DNA from: Eonycteris spelaea
Lineage: Eukaryota > Chordata > Mammalia > Chiroptera > Pteropodidae
Assembly: GCA_003508835.1 (NCBI GenBank)
Contig: PUFA01000209.1
Coordinates: 909,001-973,000, forward strand
DNA length: 64,000 nucleotides
Direction of reading: 5' to 3'
The first letter of the stretch is position 1. The number at the start of each line of letters is the position of its first letter. The notes under the pieces were generated by a model. The model was given only the letters and a program-made list of their open reading frames with translations, ran no database searches and had not been told where the DNA came from. Both the position numbers and the translations under genes were made by a program. This document shows positions 59,196-64,000 of the stretch, piece by piece.

Positions 59196-60520
59196 TCTTC
59201 TCGGGGTGGGCTTTGAACTCCTGGGTTTGGCATGAAGATTGCCTTGTTTATACTCAGGTCTGGAGGACCAGTTTAAAACTCAACCCAACCACTCTATTAT
59301 TCTCCAATGATTTCTCCTGCTCACATGCCTGTATCTCTTATTTACTACATGGTTCCTTGCCTTAAGATACCTTCCATTTTTTTAAATTCTAACTTATATG
59401 TTAAATAATTTCTTAAATACTTATCTGGTGCTTAACATGGGGCACGAAATAATTTCTAGTCAGTAAAATTTTGTCAGATAAATGCATTGAGGTTTTTCAA
59501 TGCTTCTGTGTTCTGTACAAAGTGAAAAAATATATATATTTTAAGCAAAATATCAGGTTCTCTATAAAACAGCCACAAAAAGTTAAAGGAAATATCTCTG
59601 GTTTTAGAGAATATAGAGCTGCAATTCACGCCTCATCAGGGAGAAAAAAGCATGGAGATTTTTTGTAGACTTGTGTCATCAGACTGCAGTACCTCTCCTC
59701 ATCTTTATGGCTGACAACAAAGTTCTAAAAGAAGCAGAAGAGAGGGAGGCTTGAAACAGAAACTATAACCTTTTCTCTTATTAATTCAAAGCAGGAAATA
59801 TCAGGTCTCTTCTGTTGGCAAGAACAACCAAAGGCCATTTTCAAATTATTTTTAAGAACCATGTGAAATAAGTCACACAAAATCCCTATAATAAATAAGG
59901 TCATGGATCAGCTCTAAGGCATACTCTTTCTAAATCAGGAGAATTACAGTAAGTTAGAATGATCAAAGTCTATTTCTATGTAGAAAAAACTGGGAAGGCA
60001 ATTTGGAAAGCTAGGAGAAGGGCCTTGTGTTGCAGCTATATTTGCATAGGAGACACACTGTTTTTACTAAGCTTATAGATTACATTTCGGTGGTTTAGGG
60101 TGGGAAGCGATGATGGAAATTATGTGCAAGGGGAAGCGTTTTCCCCAACTCACTCCTTGGTTTTGGCACTGATGAAACATTATAGAAACTCATAGATACA
60201 GTTTAATATAATCAAGATTTCTATTAATTCAGAGGAATTTATTATAAAGCATTGCATTTTTTCCTGCATTACAGACTTACTTAAATATCAGGTTATTTAT
60301 GACCATACCAAAATTAATTTCAAAAAAATTTTATATTATTTACTTTAAAATGACAAAAAAAGAGCTGAAAGTCTCATATTTATTTTCATTCAATTAACCA
60401 CGATTACGGAAAATTGAGATAAACTACAAAAAGCCATAGTCAAAGCTTAACTTGGTTTCAATTTAAATCAAGTGCTTTAAAAATAGATGTCTAAAGAGAA
60501 AACAATAGGACTATAGAGGA
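59196..60520. other. Unassigned AT-rich sequence
   Basis: No gene or confident repeat is recognised. Confidence 0.4.
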
Positions 60521-60695
60521 CTATAAATTTGGAACCCTGGCTTTACATTAAAATCACTTAGGAAATTTTTTAAAAGATTAGATGCCTAAGTCTATCCATA
60601 AAGATTTGATTTAACTCATCTATTTTGGGGACCAGCATCATATTTTCAGAAGATTCCAAGACACTCTAATCTACCATTAGGGTTGAAAATGGCTA
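60521..60695 (+). mobile_element. MER5-type hAT-Charlie DNA transposon, copy 2
   Basis: 'tacattaaaatcacttagg', 'gatgcctaagtctatcc', 'ttggggaccagcatcatat', 'ttttcagaagattccaag' and the end 'agggttgaaaatggct' follow the same order as 16987-17158. Both terminal repeats are decayed. Confidence 0.75.
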
Positions 60696-61274
60696 CCTCA
60701 AAACCCTAACTGTGAAAGTGAATATTAGAATGCATTTTAAAATACTAAGTGGATTACATAGTCATATTCTCATAGCTAAGAAAAATTGTTCAAGAATTCA
60801 TTTTAACAATTAGGAATATAGAAAGTATAGATGCATAGGTCAATACAAATCATAGAGAAAATTGAAGACGTTCAGTCTAATAGTCCATTCCTCCTTCAAA
60901 TATTTTTGCTCTGAAGTTATAAAAAAATACCCAGGTAGCTAGATGAAAAAAAAAACTATTTTTTTGAAACATCAAAATAAGTATAAACAAGTAAACCCCA
61001 TTCATGACTCTAAAGGAGAAATGTTACAGTCAGATGATGTTGACTTGGTACATCAAGTAAGTGATAGAGCCAGAACCTTTTACTGAGGTTCCCCTGGTTC
61101 TGAAATTGTGTTATAGTATGACAGTTATTAGCTTCCAAAGTTTACTCATTCCTTTGTCAGGTAAATCTCTATAAAGATGCAGAGTTATCTTTTGTTTCCT
61201 AAAAAGAAGGGGCGATGCAAGTAAGAATCTGATACTTTTATTTTAAGCTCTCCATTCCATAGGCTCCTCTTATA
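60696..61274. other. Mostly unassigned, possible MIR remnant
   Basis: 'aagtaagtgatagagccagaacc' at 61056-61078 matches the antisense MIR segment 'agtaagtggcagagccaggattc', but the rest of the MIR is not clear. Confidence 0.35.
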
Positions 61275-61470
61275 CCTAAAAGATGGAGTTTCAGTTTTGC
61301 AAGATGAAAAAGTTCTGGAGATGTTTCACAGCAATGTGAATATACTTAACACTACCAAACTTTACCCTTACATATAGTTAATATGGTAAATTTTTTGCTT
61401 TGTGCTTTTTACCACAGTAAAATATAGATAAACAACTAAATAAATAATTAAAATTTTTATTTAAAAATGA
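61275..61470 (+). mobile_element. LINE-1 3'UTR end, sense
   Basis: 'gagtttcagttttgcaagatg', 'aaaagttctggagatgtttc', 'aatatacttaacactaccaaac', 'atatggtaaattttttgctt' and 'tgctttttaccacagtaaaa' are diagnostic of an L1M 3' terminus. An AAAT-rich tail follows. Confidence 0.88.
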
Positions 61471-61969
61471 GAAAATCTGTATGCTCTATTGTGACTCAAA
61501 AAGTGTTTCCCACTATTAACCCAGTATTTAGGTTTGGTGATGCTTGAAACTCGTTCTCCTCTCAAATAATCTAGACAATTCTTACTCATGCATCAAGACT
61601 CAAATATCAGTTTTTTAAAAATGGGCCTTGCAGGGGAACTGTTGGAGAATGAATATTTTCTTACCCAGGATACAATGATTCTTCAAAATTTGGTGATTCA
61701 TATATATATATTTGTCATTAAGAAGTTATTATGTTTGCCTATTAAGTGTGAGTTACGCCATGTGAGACATAACAACTGTTCCCTAAAAGTGTTTAACTTA
61801 GAAGAGTATATAATTGAGGTAGAGAAACATGCTAATATTCATTAAGTACCATTAAGTCTTTAAACATGTAGTAGCAGATACAAGTGAAATCAGAGTAGAA
61901 GGCTGATATCAGTGTGGTCTAAAGTAGTTTGAGGAAGAATAAAAGTGAGGACAATGCTTGCTTTATTCA
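61471..61969. other. Unassigned AT-rich sequence
   Basis: An 85-codon frame at 61588-61845 has no domain signal. No repeat is recognised. Confidence 0.4.
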
Positions 61970-62045
61970 TAACTCTATTTCCAGTCCTTGGCATAGTGCC
62001 CCCATATAGATTGAGAACTCAATAACTATTTTTTGAATGAATGAA
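61970..62045 (+). mobile_element. LINE-2 3' terminus, sense
   Basis: 'ctctatttccagtccttggcatagtgcc...gagaactcaataactattttttgaatgaatgaa' is the L2 3' end with its terminal TGAATGAA units. Confidence 0.68.
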
Positions 62046-62566
62046 TAAAAGCATAAATGAAAAGTACCTATTGAAAGCATCATAGTTAGACATAATAGAA
62101 TAGGCAGAATAAGATATGGTAATAATCAAACACTGAATGTCATTAATTTAGAATTACCTGTACCCTTGCCGTATTAGTGATAAAGATCATTCTAATACTA
62201 TAATTAAATAAAAATTATTTTCTTTCTGCACAACTCAAATGAAAAGAAAATGCAGGGAGAAAGGAAAAATTCACTAAGATGCCAAAAATCATCTGCAGAC
62301 CATCCCAAAACAGTTGTCTCCTATTATGAGCTTAACTATTAAGGTAAAGAGATATTCCTGCTGTTTTTTTTTTAACTTCTTTGTTTCACTTTTCCTTACC
62401 TGTCCTACAGCTCATTTGTAAAAAGACAATGATTTCCAACAAATTCTTAAGAAAAAAAACTCAAGGAAATAAAAGTCTGTAAGAAGGCACCCAGGAAGAG
62501 GTCAATTCTAAATCTAGTTATATGCAGCATACAAAATCATTTTGACTGCTATTTCTCATACAATTA
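62046..62566. other. Unassigned AT-rich sequence
   Basis: No gene or repeat is recognised. Confidence 0.4.
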
Positions 62567-63043
62567 ATGGTTTAATTTCCTACTGCTGCTGTAACAAATT
62601 ATCACAAACCTAACAGCTTACAACAATTTATTATCTTACAATTTTGGAAGTCAGAAGTCCAAAATGACTCTCATTGGGCTAAAGTTAAGTGTCAGCAGGG
62701 CCTTGCTCCCTCTGGAGGCTTTATGGGAGAAACCATTTTCTTGCTTCTTACAACTTCTAAAGGCTACCTGCATCCCTTAGATTTTGGCCATTTCTATCAT
62801 TTTAAAGTGCATTAATCCCACCTGTGCTCTGCCATCCTATCTCCTTTCTGAATCTAACCCTACCACCTCCCTTATGATTATATTGTACTTACCCAGATAA
62901 TCCGGGATCATCTCCTCATCTCAAAATCCTTAATTTAATTACATCTCCCCGGTAATTTTTGCCATTTAAGGTAATATATTTCTAGTGCTGAGGAGTAGGA
63001 TGTGAATATCCTTTGGGGGGGGGGTAATTATTCTACCCACCAT
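62567..63043 (+). mobile_element. Solo LTR, ERV-L type (MLT2-like), copy 2
   Basis: 'tttcctactgctgctgtaac', 'aaattatcacaaacctaac', 'caatttattatcttacaat', 'tggaagtcagaagtccaaaa', 'gtgtcagcagggccttgctc', 'cttacccagataatccggg' and an end near 'attctacccaccata'. Same family and orientation as 55402-55903, about 7.2 kb away. The DNA between holds unrelated repeats, so they are not the two ends of one provirus. A G10 run lies at 63015-63024. Confidence 0.84.
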
Positions 63044-63424
63044 ATTTCTGATCCGTTTTATTTATTTAAAGATTTGGATTTAAATATTCTTTGGTTCAGT
63101 TTTTATTCTTCCCTACCAGCTGAGAAATCTGTCTATTGTATTTCCACATTCTTTATATAATTTCAGCTCTTCCAGTCATAAAGGATGTAAAATACCCCCC
63201 TACCTTTGCCGCCCTGCCTCCCGATGTTCACATCTAGGTCAGAGATAAGTTCTGAATTGAATTCTTCTTAGACAGTTTTTCACATGCCATTACTGACATG
63301 TGCTTTCCCTGAAATCCTTTCTGCTCCTAGTAACTTAACCTCTAACTCATTCCTTTGTCTCATCTTCTATATTTATTTCTGAAGTATTATCGTGGATTAA
63401 CTTGAGTTCAAATATTTGCTTTAC
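63044..63424. other. Unassigned sequence
   Basis: No gene or confident repeat. A GC-richer patch lies at 63195-63235. Confidence 0.35.
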
Positions 63425-63575
63425 TACTAATATCTGTGTCTTAACTCGATTTCATCGGTAAAATGTGGACAATATTGCCTACTTTATCAGACAGTTTATG
63501 GATTAAACAGAGCAGAAACACATAATATCTGGTACAAAGTAGGTATTTTATAAATGCTAGTATCCTTATCTCTCT
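63425..63575 (+). mobile_element. MIR SINE, sense
   Basis: 'gatttcatcggtaaaatgtggacaatattgcctactttatcag', 'atggattaaacagagcagaaacac' and 'tggtacaaagtaggtattttataaatgc' reproduce the MIR 3' half in order. Confidence 0.75.
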
Positions 63576-64000
63576 TCATTTATTTCATTCATTTTTAGTT
63601 AAAGGAGTCAAGTTAATCTGAAATTAATTTCAATGTTTCCTTGTTCCCCATTCAGTCAGGTGCATATGTAGTTCTTAGATAATATACTTATAGTCATTTT
63701 CAACAAATAACCAACCTATAATGTGTAGTGTGATCCATATTCAATAATCTGTACAGACTGTGTGTTAACAGGAAAAACTTTGTTTCATGGAAGAGAATTA
63801 ATAATTCAGGTAACAATCCTTTTTGTACTAATCAAGAATTTTGCTGCATTTATACATTCTCATAATTCTTTCATATGACCAATAATACAGAGCCCTTTCC
63901 CCTATTTTAAATAGAGACTATTTGACTAAGATGAAATATAGAGAAACATCTTCTTATTTGATCTCCTAAAAATGTGTTGAAATAAATATTGGATGCTTAC
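63576..64000. other. Unassigned AT-rich sequence
   Basis: No gene or repeat is recognised up to the window edge. Confidence 0.4.

Noticed and set aside
55402..63043. A provirus bounded by two LTRs
   Set aside because: The interval contains unrelated L1, L2, MER20, MER5 and 5S sequences and no retroviral internal region.
1..64000. CRISPR arrays, operons, bacterial promoters or phage genes
   Set aside because: The window is vertebrate-type repeat DNA, with no regularly spaced repeats with unique spacers and no dense coding.
1..64000. tRNA genes
   Set aside because: No intact cloverleaf or A/B-box pair was found. The MIR copies have lost their tRNA-like heads.

Overview
This window looks like mammalian intergenic or deep intronic DNA. 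It is strongly AT-rich and CpG-poor, and full of decayed LINE-1, LINE-2 and MIR copies, hAT and Tigger DNA-transposon fragments, LTRs and microsatellites. I find no intact protein-coding gene. Open frames never exceed about 150 codons, and the longer ones are made by microsatellites or fall inside repeats. Two LINE-1 3' ends (about 830-955 and 10050-10185) carry a tail with 'attaaccaatgt', a C-rich spot and an AATAAA-like end. I associate that tail with bat (Chiroptera) L1s. The assignment to a bat rests on memory and no lineage-specific SINE is present to confirm it, so it is only likely.

Layout. Bases 1-3560 are an old LINE-1 ORF2-to-3'UTR copy split by a younger, twin-primed (5'-inverted) LINE-1 with recognisable target-site duplications. 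Bases 4215-4560 look like a retroviral LTR. Bases 7125-9870 are an antisense L2 interrupted by an L1 ORF2 block. Bases 13-14.2 kb are a sense L2 interrupted by another old repeat. MER5, L1, L2 and an ERV-L-type LTR with an internal (GA)n follow to 25.8 kb. The interval 25.8-33 kb is comparatively repeat-poor. L1, L2, MIR and MaLR copies then alternate to 48.6 kb, including a long antisense L2 at 44.5-45.5 kb and a Tigger/MER2-like element at 46.8-47.3 kb. The interval 51.4-55.0 kb is long and unassigned. Finally, 55.0-63.6 kb holds an L2 split by an ERV-L LTR, a MER20, a retrotransposed 5S rRNA pseudogene with its own poly(A) tail, a long (TA)n, L1 3' ends and a second LTR of the same family.

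No set of genes works together here. The value of the window is historical: nested insertions that order the activity of element families, a dispersed 5S rRNA retrocopy, several perfect hairpins in otherwise unique DNA, one weakly supported minus-strand exon candidate near 23.1 kb, and a few repeat-poor stretches that could be conserved regulatory DNA. I could not run alignments, so repeat family names come from recognised consensus segments and boundaries are approximate to about 10-30 bases.
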